Of a stretch of 64,000 bases of DNA, positions 47,402-56,080 are shown piece by piece. Every line of letters starts with the position of its first letter. Position 1 is the first letter of the stretch. The notes under the pieces were generated by a model that searched no databases, was not told the origin of the DNA, and saw only the letters and a list, made by a program, of their open reading frames with translations. The translations under genes were made by a program, and so were the position numbers. Source of the stretch: Aquatica leii (Eukaryota > Arthropoda > Insecta > Coleoptera > Lampyridae); NCBI GenBank assembly GCA_035610365.1, contig CM069432.1, positions 75,520,520-75,584,519 of the forward strand, in the 5' to 3' direction.

Positions 47402-48515
47402 TCATTTTATTATCTTGGCAGATCGCAACTCATCAAGAATGTAAATTATTTCGTTCGTGTGTCCTGTATGACCTGCTTCTTTAGAGCTTAATAATGTTCT
47501 TAACCAATTAACTAATTTATTAGGATCTTTCCACGGAAGAAACTCTAAACGTTTGTTATTTAGCTGCAGCATCTGTATATGTCCTCCTTCTTTTAAAGTA
47601 GTAGAATCTGATCAAACACGAGTCATTGAAGTAGCTAATAACGGTTTGATTATATTAGAATATTTTTTACCAGCAGCTTGTATTTGTTTTTTTTGGATCA
47701 TAGTGTCTACGTGTTGCGTTTGTTCGTATGATTATATCCTTGTATTGAATTTGATCTTGTTGTTTATAACCAATCGGGGTTCGTTTAAATAACAGTTCGT
47801 ATAAACCGGGAGTACCCGTATATCGAAATTCTTCTCCTGATGGACGTTTGATGAGGAAATCTTCTCCGTCAAACTCTAGATCTGAATCTCCTACATGAAA
47901 TTTATTTAAAACGGGGTCAAAACGCACCCCATAATTATGATCAAATTCGTTATTTACATCACGGAACAATGATTCTACATATATCTTTGCCAAACCTTCA
48001 TATTGATTTAAATAGTCTTGAAAAGCTTGATTTGTACCAAGTTCGGCGAGTTCGCTTCGTAGTTCGTCTAACGTGGGAATATTATCGACTCTTGCATCAT
48101 CAGTATGTGCGATTACATCAGTATCTAAAAACGCAATTTCTTCAGGCTGTTCAGAGGTATGATGTGTTGAGAGTCTTGTGGGAGTACTAGCGTGAGAAGA
48201 TTTAAACTGGTCTGTTATTTGTGATTTTAATTCCACTGAACGTTGTTTGACTTTCTCAGAAATATCGGACGAAAGTTGTTTTTTTATGGAAACCGTAACA
48301 TCAGGTTGTTTCTTGACAGTAAACTCTGAATCAGGTTTAATATTTGTTAATAATTCCTTTAATGGTTGAGTTATGGGTTTAAATTGTTGTTGAATAATAC
48401 TCTCTTTTTGTGATGTGTCCGCTTTCAAACTATCGGCCTTGCGTTTTACAGCTTTACGTGCTCGAATTAGTTCTTCTTTTAACCGATTACTCATTGCAAC
48501 TATCTGTTGTTGCAT
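47402..48515 (-). pseudogene. Polinton conserved protein, coiled-coil/virion type, broken
   Basis: A start at 48515 (MQQQIVAMSNRLKEELI) avoids overlap with the ATPase gene; 48551 is an alternative. The N-terminal ~110 residues are Lys/Glu/Gln-rich and probably coiled coil, then LDELRSELAELGTNQAFQDY, then a globular part with VRFDPVLNKFHVGDSDLEF and the ending YTGTPGLYELLF. At a run of eight As (47687-47694 on the plus strand) the frame shifts by one base; beyond it the protein continues (AAGKKYSNIIKPLLATSMT), meets a TGA near 47617, and goes on to ILDELRSAKIIK with a stop at 47402. Similar proteins occur in other Polintons; the exact role is unknown, and it is not an enzyme by any motif I see. 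Confidence 0.7.
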
Positions 48516-48528
48516 CGCGTAGTACAAT

Positions 48529-49253
48529 TTATATTTTAATGAAACAATCAAATCCTTTTCTGTAACGACCGGAAGTTACACCACTCTCTTTATCGATAAC
48601 TAAGAACCCATATTTATCTTGCCAACAATATCCACACAAAGTTTTAAACACATCAAAAGACATATCCACATTTACATGATCTTCGTATATATGTTTTATA
48701 TTTCGTTGATCTTGTTGAAAAACGATAATCATATTTGCATTGTCTCGTATTAACTGTTTGGGAATAGATGAATATGTTTGGCACAAATAAAAGCAATCTA
48801 TATTTTGATGTCTTCCGAAACAAAAATATTCGCGAATTTCGCTTTGGTTGTGACAAACTACATCATCAAATATAATGATGGAGTTTATGCGTGCCGACTT
48901 GGGTGGAAGAATTGTTTTACTATCATCGTACTCAAAGTATTTTACATCACGAAGTGGTTGTAACAGTTGTCTTAAGTAATTGTATTTAGGTTGGTATAAT
49001 GATTTAGAATACACGTAAACATTTTCGAATCGTAACCCGTTAGGATGTTCTAGCAAACTTATCATAACATTCGTCTTGCCACAACCCGAAGGACCTACTA
49101 TTAGTCCCCGTTTACACCCTTCTCCAAGTAGGAAACCGTGTTTGGAAAACTTTTGTTAGATATTAGACTCGAATCATAGTTTTTAATTGGTAACTGATTA
49201 TCTTGATGTATGAATTGTATCGCATTCATTGCTTTACTACTCAATATATCCAT
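48529..49253 (-). CDS. genome-packaging ATPase (FtsK/A32 type), one frame break
   Basis: The frame from 49253 begins MDILSSKAMNAIQF. A one-base break near 49143, by a short A-run, moves it into the main frame, which carries Walker A GPSGCGKTN (~49075-49105), then LLEHPNGLRFENVYVYSKSL, Walker B SIIIFDDVV (~48865-48890), a FYLCQTYSSIP sensor-like block (~48765), and a C-terminal part ending GFDCFIKI. These are the hallmarks of the A32-like ATPase that pumps DNA into capsids in Polintons and related viruses. About 240 residues in all, a normal size. It is head-to-head with the PLA2-bearing gene at 49273, with only 19 bp between them. Confidence 0.88.
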
Positions 49254-49272
49254 AATTTACAGTTAAATAGAC

Positions 49273-50106
49273 ATGTTTAGCACAAATAACTTTAGTTTTA
49301 CGCGACTTGTGGTTACAACACTGTACATGTCCATACGTTCATACAATAAATCTTTTAAAGGTTTTGGATTAATTAATAAGTTAATTGATAAATTACCTGT
49401 GGAGCTGCATTTGCCTGGATATAATTTTTGTGGGCCTGGAACTCGTTTAACCAAACGTCTTGCTCGAGGTGATAAAGGTATATATCCCTTGGACGAGGCT
49501 TGTCGAGAACACGATATAGCATATTCGCAAACCAACGATTTATCAAAAAGACACGAAGCAGATCGAAAATTAGGATCTATAGCTTGGCAAAGATTTCGAT
49601 CAAAGGACGCTAGTTTTGGGGAGAAAGCAGCAGCTTTAACTATTTCCGGTGTAATGAAGGGTAAAACTAAATTAGGTATGGGGCAGAAAAGGAAGAAAAA
49701 ACGTGGGAGCATTAGTTTTAAAAAAGCGATACAATTAGCTCGTCGTACAGTAGGTGGTAAAGTACAATCAGACTTAAAATCAACTGTTAAACAAGCTATG
49801 AAAGCGTTAAGACATCAAAAAGTTTCGCCACCTAAACAAAGAATAATTCCTATTCCTAAAACAGGAGGATTTTTACCGTTAATTCCTTTATTCGCTGCTC
49901 TCGGAGCAATAGGTTCTCTAGGTGGTGGGGCAGCAGCTGTTGCAAAAGCAGTGAATGACGCAAAAACTGCTGCAAAAACATTAGAAGAAACAAAACGTCA
50001 TAACCAAGCAATGGAAGCTGCAAGTGTAGGAAAAGGTCTTTATTTAAAACCGTATAAAAAAGGTCTTGGATTATATATACATCCATATCAAAAAAACTCC
50101 CAATAA
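49273..50106 (+). CDS. minor virion protein with parvovirus-like phospholipase A2 domain
   Basis: 277 residues from 49273, or 259 if ATG 49327 (MSIRSYNKSFKGFG) is used; I favour 49327 because homology-like sequence starts there. The PLA2 domain has the Ca-binding loop NFCGPGTRLTKRL (~residues 55-67) and catalytic LDEACREHDIAYS (~residues 76-88), with the His-Asp pair and Tyr present. After a basic segment come a Gly/Ala-rich hydrophobic stretch (GGFLPLIPLFAALGAIGSLG) and a C terminus with two GLYL/GLYI-x-PY repeats. PLA2 domains of this kind let parvoviruses breach endosomal membranes. The hydrophobic Gly/Ala stretch is typical of minor capsid proteins of adintovirus-like elements. The frame is intact. 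Confidence 0.88.
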   Translation: MFSTNNFSFTRLVVTTLYMSIRSYNKSFKGFGLINKLIDKLPVELHLPGYNFCGPGTRLTKRLARGDKGIYPLDEACREHDIAYSQTNDLSKRHEADRKLGSIAWQRFRSKDASFGEKAAALTISGVMKGKTKLGMGQKRKKKRGSISFKKAIQLARRTVGGKVQSDLKSTVKQAMKALRHQKVSPPKQRIIPIPKTGGFLPLIPLFAALGAIGSLGGGAAAVAKAVNDAKTAAKTLEETKRHNQAMEAASVGKGLYLKPYKKGLGLYIHPYQKNSQ

Positions 50107-50474
50107 AGCTACCACGCAGAGCGTTAACAAATATCGATCTATCGAAATATATACAATTACTTCAAATAAAGAAATTTAGAGGAATTTTTATGAGAGACAA
50201 GTTACCGCGCATTATATTAAAAAATGAGTGCGGAATTATAAATCTGGACAAACAACAAGGTGAAGGAACTCATTGGACGGCTTACGTTAAACGTGGTAAC
50301 AAAATAATCTATTTCGATAGTATAGGACATTTAAAACCACCTTTGGAAGTAATTCATTATTTTCGCAGCAGTGGTAGCGTAAATATAATGTATAATTTTG
50401 ACACACTTCAACTATTTAATACCTACAACTGCGGACATTTAGTATTAGGCTTTTTATACAAACATTCGAGATAA
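50103..50474 (+). CDS. adenain-type cysteine protease (maturation protease)
   Basis: Catalytic blocks: EGTHWTAYVK (His), IIYFDSIGHLKPP (Asp) and NTYNCGHLVLGF (Cys), in the order His-Asp-Cys of adenovirus protease and Ulp1-like enzymes, which cut virion precursors during assembly. The first ATG in frame is at 50190, but conserved-looking sequence (LPRRALTNIDLSKYI, then FRGIFMRDKLP) continues upstream to an ATA at 50103 that overlaps the stop codon of the preceding gene. I set the start there and flag that no ATG is present. From 50103 it would be 123 residues, a normal size for this family. Confidence 0.85.
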   Translation: MKLPRRALTNIDLSKYIQLLQIKKFRGIFMRDKLPRIILKNECGIINLDKQQGEGTHWTAYVKRGNKIIYFDSIGHLKPPLEVIHYFRSSGSVNIMYNFDTLQLFNTYNCGHLVLGFLYKHSR

Positions 50475-50506
50475 CTAGTTAGTTGTGTGTAAGGTTCTCT
50501 ACCGAA

Positions 50507-51201
50507 ATGTCGTGCACATTTACATTTACTGGATCGACTTCTATTCTACGCTCAGAATTTAATCCACCAATTTATTTAAATCCTAATAAAGAGTATGTAC
50601 TTGGTTTAACAAGTTTTGCAAGTTTTAATAGTATACCGAATGTAACTAATGAAAATAACCAATTTATCATAGGAAAAACAAAAGTAACGATTCCTGAAGG
50701 TTCTTACGAAATAAAAGATTTGGAAAATTATCTACAACGTGCTGTACCTAAAAACTTTACTATTAAATTACGTGCAAACCACAACACCCTTAAAACTATC
50801 ATTAAATCAAATGCCATTATTGATTTTACACAAGAACATTCTATAGGACCTCTTTTAGGATTCACAAAAGGTTATTGCCTGCAAATCAATGGTCTGAATC
50901 ATATTATCCAACAAACATTATTACGATCAATTCGTTATTAATCGATTGCAACATTACATTAGGAAACTATACAAATGGAACACCGGCCCACACTATACAT
51001 CAGTTCTTTCCAAGCGTACCATCTGGATATAAAATAATTGAATGTCCTCTACATGTCACCTATTTACCTATTAGCGGACGGACTATTTCAAACATTACAC
51101 TTAAAATAGTAGATCAAAATGGAAATCTTGTCAATTTTCGAGGTGAAGTCGTCACAATAGGACTACATTTAAAAGAACTTGATAATGGTATTTCGCTTTA
51201 A
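50507..51201 (+). CDS. penton-like minor capsid protein (single jelly roll), one frame break
   Basis: Starts at MSCTFTFTGSTSIL (50507; 50483 is an upstream in-frame ATG with unlikely sequence). It proceeds through a strand-rich fold with NKEYVLGLTSFASFNS and IPEGSYEIKDLENYL to SIGPLLGF near 50845. Directly after, by an AAAA run at 50866-50869, the frame moves by one base. It continues with LPANQWSES near 50875, INSLLIDCNITLGNY, HTIHQFFPSVPSGYKI, and ends VVTIGLHLKELDNGISL. The SIGPLLGF and NITLGNYxNG blocks are characteristic of the Polinton vertex protein. It would occupy the five-fold vertices of the particle. Confidence 0.85.
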
Positions 51202-51346
51202 GAACCATTCTTGTGTATGTGATACCGAATCTCATAAAACAACACAATCCTTTAGTACGAAGATTAGTAAGCGATCGCACGTTAAACGATTAACAGTTAG
51301 TAACAAAAAATTTCTAAAATCTTTGGGATTTACTGTACTAAAATGA
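51185..51346 (+). CDS. small basic protein between penton and major capsid genes (53 aa)
   Basis: ATG at 51185 lies inside the last codons of the penton gene, and the TGA at 51344-51346 overlaps the ATG of the major capsid gene (ATGA). The peptide starts MVFRFKNHSCVCDTESH and ends with SNKKFLKSLGFTVLK; it is Lys/Ser-rich. The exact fit between two capsid genes with overlaps on both sides argues that it is translated. I do not know its function; a small DNA-binding or scaffold role would be a guess. Confidence 0.6.
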   Translation: MVFRFKNHSCVCDTESHKTTQSFSTKISKRSHVKRLTVSNKKFLKSLGFTVLK

Positions 51347-52593
51347 GTATCTTAAACGTAAACGAAAAAGTTGTAGTTGATAATTCTATTGTCAACTCAG
51401 AAATACATACCCATCAACCATACACTACGCGTTTCAAAAATAACGATGAAATTCGCATTCCTATTCAAGAAGATATGTGTACTCTACCATCTCAAAGTTA
51501 CTTGTATATTGAAGGTAAATTACGTAAGGAAGATGGAAGCATATCATTAAATGCAAAATTTGCGAACAACGGTCTAGCATTTTTATTTAGTGAGATTAGG
51601 TATGAAATGAATGGCATTGTTGTTGATTCAGTAACAAAAGTTGGCTTAACTACTACAATGAAAGGATTAATATCGCACACACCAACTGAAAGCATAAAAT
51701 ATCAAAATTCTGGTTGGTATCCCACATCCGAAATTAAAACTACTAATACTTTAGGTCAATTCAATGTTTGCATACCACTGCGAAGACTTTTAGGGTTTGC
51801 GGAAGATTATCCTAAGGTAAGTTACAACAACCTTATACACATTTATGCATATATTTTTTTGTTGTAGGTTATTTTAAATGTTCGTCAAGAACTTGTATTA
51901 ATACGAAGCAATACAGATGTTGACTGTGTTATATCTACTGATGATGATCCTATTAAAATCGAGATTGAAAAAATATTTTGGAAATTTCCGCATGTTACAC
52001 CTGGTTTAGCTGAAGAATTAGCATTAACAAAGTACATCGATAAAAATATAGATACTCAAGTTGCGTTTAGAAGTTGGGAAACACATGTCTATCCTGCTGT
52101 ACCAACAACAGATAAACATACATGGGCAATTAAAACAGCAACAAGTTTAGAGACACCTAGATACATAATTTTAGGATTTCAAACTGGAAGAGATGGTAAC
52201 ATAAAAAAAGATATGAGTAAATTCGATCATTGCAATATACAAAATGTTCGCGTATATTTAAATACAGATCGTTATCCCTACGATAACCTTAACATCAATT
52301 TTTCGGATAATCATTTTGCAATGCTTTACGAAATGTATGCACGATTCCAATCTTCCTATTACGAACACGATGCCCAACCTCTTCTAACACCACAACAGTT
52401 TAAAGAACAAGCCCCATTAATAGTTATTGATTGTTCGAACCAAAAAGATTCTTTAACCACTAAAGCAGTTGTTTTACGTATAGAATTTGAAACTTCTCAA
52501 AATATTCCAAACGATACCGTTGCATACTGCTTGATTCTCCATGACAAAATATTTACATATAATGCTCTGACTAAGGTCATTCGCCATTTGTAA
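51343..52593 (+). CDS. major capsid protein (double jelly roll), one 51-bp intron
   Basis: Exon 1 is 51343-51816 and exon 2 is 51868-52593, 399 codons in total. Without splicing a TAG closes the frame at 51865-51867. Blocks typical of the Polinton capsid protein: DEIRIPIQEDMCTLPSQSYL and NNGLAFLFSEIRYEMNGI in exon 1, and a strand-rich region with ETPRYIILGFQTGRDG, YLNTDRYPYDNLNINFSD and YEMYARFQSSYY in exon 2. It would form the trimeric hexon-like capsomers of an icosahedral particle. The frame is intact once the intron is removed. It follows the small basic gene with an ATGA overlap. Confidence 0.92.
51817..51867 (+). other. 51-bp intron in the major capsid gene
   Basis: Donor AAG then GTAAGT (GT at 51817) and acceptor TTTTTTTGTTGTAG (AG at 51866-51867). 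It is phase 0, a multiple of three, and ends in an in-frame TAG, so retention truncates the capsid protein after exon 1. Confidence 0.85.
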
Positions 52594-52659
52594 CAAATTA
52601 TAATATATTGTGTTTGTATTACATATTGAACGTAGTATGAACTATATCGTCTTACAAAT

Positions 52660-53105
52660 ATGATCGTTATTATCGATGTACAAGGATTCATGACTTCTGA
52701 AAAATGTTTCACTCCAAAAGAATTGGCTGTGTATGATGGACATTCTATTGCACATCATGTCTTCAAACCACCGTTTTCGTGGTCGTGCTTAGACTTAAAA
52801 TTTCAAAAACAAGCTACATGGTTAATGAACAATCATCACCGTATTTCCTGGGAAGAAGGATTTACTCCAGTACATTTATTTCCACACATCCTCAAACAAC
52901 TAACAGTAAATGCAACATCAGTTTACGTAAAAGGACGAGAAAAATCAAAATTTTTACAAAAATATATTTCTATACCCATTACAGAAGTTGAAGAAGAACC
53001 TGCACTAAAACCTATGCATGCTAAATGTCTTTTCATTCGGAACCTATGTGTTACTGTGCTTTATCTAATGTTTATCATTTGTATTCTAATTATGTGATGC
53101 AATAA
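52660..53105 (+). CDS. Polinton-associated nuclease-like protein, unknown role, one frame break
   Basis: Starts MIVIIDVQGFMTSEKCF, an acidic-residue opening (IDVQG) like that of exonuclease-type folds, then HHVFKPPFSW, HHRISWEEGFTP and SVYVKGREKSKFL. Near 53028 the frame moves by one base; the continuing frame holds a Cys/His cluster (SFHSEPMCYCALSNVYH) and ends at a TAA at 53103-53105. I know this FKPPFSW/VYVKG/CALSNV protein as one that travels with arthropod Polinton-like elements, but its activity is not established to me. It is the last gene of the plus-strand capsid block. Confidence 0.7.
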
Positions 53106-53140
53106 AATATTTTTTACGAAATTATATAATTTTATTTACA

Positions 53141-53362
53141 TTAATTGTATACAAAACGTTCATGATATACAAGTGATCTATGATCATCTTTAAAAATATA
53201 AGATATATTCTTATCTATTTCTGCAATTCTTTTATAAAACCGATACCTATCTCGTGCTTTCTCTTCCCAATCACCTTTTCTTGCTTGTTGATAAGCAAAC
53301 TTCCAAACTACTAACTTCTTAACTTCACACTCGTCTTTGAAGCGTACTTTATTCCCCATCAC
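53141..53362 (-). CDS. small basic Polinton protein, unknown (73 aa)
   Basis: MMGNKVRFKDECEVKKLVV start, then AYQQARKGDWEEKARDRYRF and a C terminus SLVYHERFVYN. It is rich in charged residues and helical in appearance, with no recognised domain. It converges on the plus-strand gene ending at 53105 and is followed upstream on the minus strand by two Cys-containing paralogous frames with spacings of 4 and ~10 bp, which suggests a compact co-expressed set. Confidence 0.55.
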   Translation of the reverse strand: MMGNKVRFKDECEVKKLVVWKFAYQQARKGDWEEKARDRYRFYKRIAEIDKNISYIFKDDHRSLVYHERFVYN

Positions 53363-53366
53363 TGTA

Positions 53367-53600
53367 CTAACACACTTTAAAACAATACAAATCTATTATA
53401 TTTAATTGCATTTCTACACATTTTATACAATATTTCCCTTTTAAAAACAAGTTACAAATATCTTGACCAATCATATATTTATTAGCAAGTTCTTTACAAT
53501 AATCTATGCTAAATATACAATCAAATCTTTGAAGTATTTTATTTGCATCCGTTTCCAACTGTTGAAATTGAACTAATAACTCTTGAATATTTTTATGTTA
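53367..53600 (-). CDS. small CxxC protein, paralogue of the next gene, start not resolved
   Basis: The open frame reads QELLVQFQQLETDANK, then CKELANKYMIGQDICNLFLK and GKYCIKCVEMQL, and stops at 53367. It aligns with the neighbouring gene at 53610-53972 over the C-x-x-LA-x-KY-xx-GQ-x-IC block and the following KxC-xx-C pair. There is no ATG between the upstream stop near 53600 and the body of the frame, so the start is lost, non-AUG, or supplied by splicing. No acidic tail is present. Confidence 0.5.
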
Positions 53601-53609
53601 GTTAGATGT

Positions 53610-53972
53610 TTATTTTTCTTCTTGTGCTTCTTCTTCTGTCGATTTTTCTTCTGCTGATTCTTCTTCTTCAGAAGTGTCTGCATCATTCATGTATCGTTTT
53701 ATTCGATTTGCAAACCTCGATAATCCAATATCCGACAACCGATTAATTAAACAAGAAGAACAAAATTTGGTTTCTAAATACTCTTTACAAATTTTTTGAC
53801 CGTTTTGATACTTTTCCGCCAAAGTCGCGCACAGTTCAGGACTGGTGAATCCATACACTGCTTCATGTTCAGCATCGAATTCCAATGCGGAAAATTCCTG
53901 CACTAACCGTTGCACTGCTGTTTGAAAATCAACAGCTTTGGTCCAACTTTGTTCTGCATATGCCATCCACAT
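53610..53972 (-). CDS. small CxxC protein with acidic tail (120 aa), unknown
   Basis: MWMAYAEQSWTKAVDFQTAV start, then a helical region, PELCATLAEKYQNGQKICKE and TKFCSSCLINRLSDIGLSRF, then a strongly acidic end (SEEEESAEEKSTEEEAQEEK). The two Cys pairs could bind zinc. It is a tandem duplicate partner of the frame at 53367-53600. Composition and duplication support a real gene; I do not recognise the family. The acidic tail could mediate contact with basic proteins. Confidence 0.65.
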   Translation of the reverse strand: MWMAYAEQSWTKAVDFQTAVQRLVQEFSALEFDAEHEAVYGFTSPELCATLAEKYQNGQKICKEYLETKFCSSCLINRLSDIGLSRFANRIKRYMNDADTSEEEESAEEKSTEEEAQEEK

Positions 53973-54034
53973 CTTAACAGTTTGTACTACTACTCAAGCT
54001 CTTAATACCTAATATATAGTTAATCCCCTCCAGT

Positions 54035-54754
54035 TTATTTCCTAAACTTCTTTTGTTCTATTACACGTTTTTCCAATTCAACATCGAACACCACCTTTTC
54101 TGGATAGAATGTTACCACTTCTAACATACAACAAACCACGTCTGTTTTTGATAAAAATTGATCCAAAACATTAGATATGTTAGTTTTAGCATCTCCTGGT
54201 AGATCGAAAACAGCATTAATTACAGTATCATAAAAATTAGAAAATTCCTTTAAAACAATCTGATTTAATCGATAGTTTATGAGTACTGCCAATTTCCATA
54301 TCTCCCAAAGAGATTCGCGACCTAGGTATACTTCTTCATTTTCTGCACCCACAATTTTTAATATTTTTTTTTGGTCAATAATTTCAAATATTATAGTTTT
54401 CGTTCCAACCTTTATCGGTTCACATATTGTTTCAGTACTTTGAAAACATCTATGTATTTTTTCTCGAAGCTCCAAAAACCACACCCATTCCTCTTCCGTA
54501 AATACGATTTCTTGTTTATAAGTTGCAAATATCTTTACTGACGGACAAAAATGATTAGCACAATTCATTCCAACACTGATAAATTTAGTTTTTGACTTAT
54601 TTAAATTATAAACATTTTGATCAATTAATTGTATTGCACTTAACAATATATTACTGTCGGCCACCGATTTTTTAATAGTTTTTTGTTCTTGAATCATTAC
54701 ATCACGATCTTTCACCTGTTGAACAAACTGCTTTATCTGTTCCATTCTTAACAA
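54035..54754 (-). CDS. Polinton accessory protein, unknown (239 aa)
   Basis: MLRMEQIKQFVQQVKDRDVM start (54745 is an alternative Met). A helical N-terminal third is followed by SVGMNCANHFCPSVKIFATY, then EEEWVWFLELREKIHRCF, a strand-rich middle, and a helical C terminus with LPGDAKTNISNVLDQFLSK and VVFDVELEKRVIEQKKF. It is intact and of even composition, so very probably a real gene. No enzyme motif is visible. As the outermost minus-strand gene at the right end, it would be expressed with the small genes below it. Confidence 0.7.
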   Translation of the reverse strand: MLRMEQIKQFVQQVKDRDVMIQEQKTIKKSVADSNILLSAIQLIDQNVYNLNKSKTKFISVGMNCANHFCPSVKIFATYKQEIVFTEEEWVWFLELREKIHRCFQSTETICEPIKVGTKTIIFEIIDQKKILKIVGAENEEVYLGRESLWEIWKLAVLINYRLNQIVLKEFSNFYDTVINAVFDLPGDAKTNISNVLDQFLSKTDVVCCMLEVVTFYPEKVVFDVELEKRVIEQKKFRK

Positions 54755-55193
54755 CCTCTTTCTAAACCCCTACTGAATTGTAAGTACTCTCAATCGCCTT
54801 ACAAATCGATTGTATATATACTGTATCCAACGTCATGAAAAGTAAAGTTATAATTTTTATTATGGATTGGACAGACAGAAATAAAAATTTTAATGCTTTA
54901 CTAAACTTTTCAAATTATAGCTGATTTTAAAATTTTATATGTCTGGAGGTTAATTATAATTGAGGTCATACACATATAGCTGATTTTAAAATTTATTATG
55001 TCTGGAGGTTAATTATAATTGAGGTCATACACACCCGTATTTATCAACAACTGTTATTGAACTTTCAATGAAAAGAAATTATATTTATATGTATTGATGT
55101 AAATGCAGTTCGTTCAAAGACCGCGGCATAGTTGTGTGTTTAACTTTGTGTCTGCAAGTGTTCAAAAGTTTTTAGTTTGTTTTTTTTCACCGC
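54755..55193. other. Polinton right noncoding region with a ~60-bp tandem duplication
   Basis: 54917-54976 and 54977-55036 are tandem copies of a segment with TATAGCTGATTTTAAAATTT and GTCTGGAGGTTAATTATAAT. Nothing coding is seen. It may hold the promoter of the minus-strand gene at 54754. Confidence 0.7.
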
Positions 55194-55593
55194 TGTTTCT
55201 AACAACAGTTTATATGTGCTACAACCACAATTTATTATAAAACGTATAAATCCAAAGTGATATAAAATATTTAAAAAATTAAATAAATGTTCTACCAATT
55301 TTGAAAATACAATGTCCAATTAATAAATACAATATAAAATGTGTTTGAAGGTTAGATTTTTTTATATATTATTTTAGAGCAATTTATGATTTATTGTAAC
55401 TTATTATTTTAAGTTATTATATACAATGTACAATTAATAAATAAAAGCGGAAATTACTTGTGTCTAAAGGTTAAATTTTCTTATATATTATTTTAGCTAA
55501 TTTGTGATTTATTGTAAGCTATAAATTTAAATTATTATATAGTACTTTCAATCGTTTTATATATCAACAATAAATTGACTGTTTAAACCCAAC

Positions 55594-55676
55594 AGGTTTA
55601 TGGTGTAGTGGTAAAGCTCGCTGGTTCATAAACGTGAAATCCCTGGTTCGAATCCAACTACATCCACCGGTTTTTT
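55594..55676 (+). ncRNA. tRNA-like RNA polymerase III unit in the right TIR
   Basis: A box TGGTGTAGTGG (55601-55611) and B box GGTTCGAATCC (55645-55655) match the eukaryotic consensus at every position, 33 bases apart. Six Ts at 55671-55676 lie 15 bases past the B box within a short ACCGGT...ACCGGT inverted repeat. Acceptor and anticodon stems do not form, so I call it a tRNA-derived Pol III unit, not a tRNA. It faces the element end, as in the left arm. Confidence 0.65.
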
Positions 55677-55699
55677 AATAAAAAATACCGGTTAATCGG

Positions 55700-56080
55700 A
55701 TCTGTAAGGAGGAGCAGTAAGGTTATTCTAGGTCGTTTAAAGCTTTGAATGCGCAGATCTGTGAGGAGGAGTAAGGTAACTCTAGGTCATTTAAAGTCTT
55801 TGTCTTCTTCTGTGTAGGTCTGTGAGGAGGAGTAGGGTTATTCCAGGTCATTTAAAGTCTTTGTCTACTTCTGTGTAGGTCTGTGAGGAGGAGTAGGGTT
55901 ATTCCAGGTCATTTAAAGTCTTTGTCTTCTTCTGTGTAGGTCTGTGAGGAGGAGTAAGAGGTCAAGGTCAAGGTCCCTCCTCCTCTTGTCACAGAAAGTC
56001 TTTGTCTTCTTCTGTGTAGGTCTGTGAGGAGGAGTAAGAGGTCAAGGTCAAGGTCCCTCCTCCTCTTGTCACAGAAGTCT
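55700..56080. repeat. subterminal tandem repeats, right arm
   Basis: Mirror of 40175-40550: ~61-bp units (GGTCTGTGAGGAGGAGTA start) and then ~80-bp units containing GAGGTCAAGGTCAAGGTCC toward the end. Confidence 0.9.

Noticed and set aside
49263..49712. Minus-strand 149-codon frame
   Set aside because: It is the antisense shadow of the PLA2-bearing gene, which has catalytic motifs on the plus strand.
50866..50875. Programmed -1 frameshift in the penton gene
   Set aside because: Similar one-base breaks at A-runs occur in five other genes of the element, so an assembly or mutational indel is the simpler reading.
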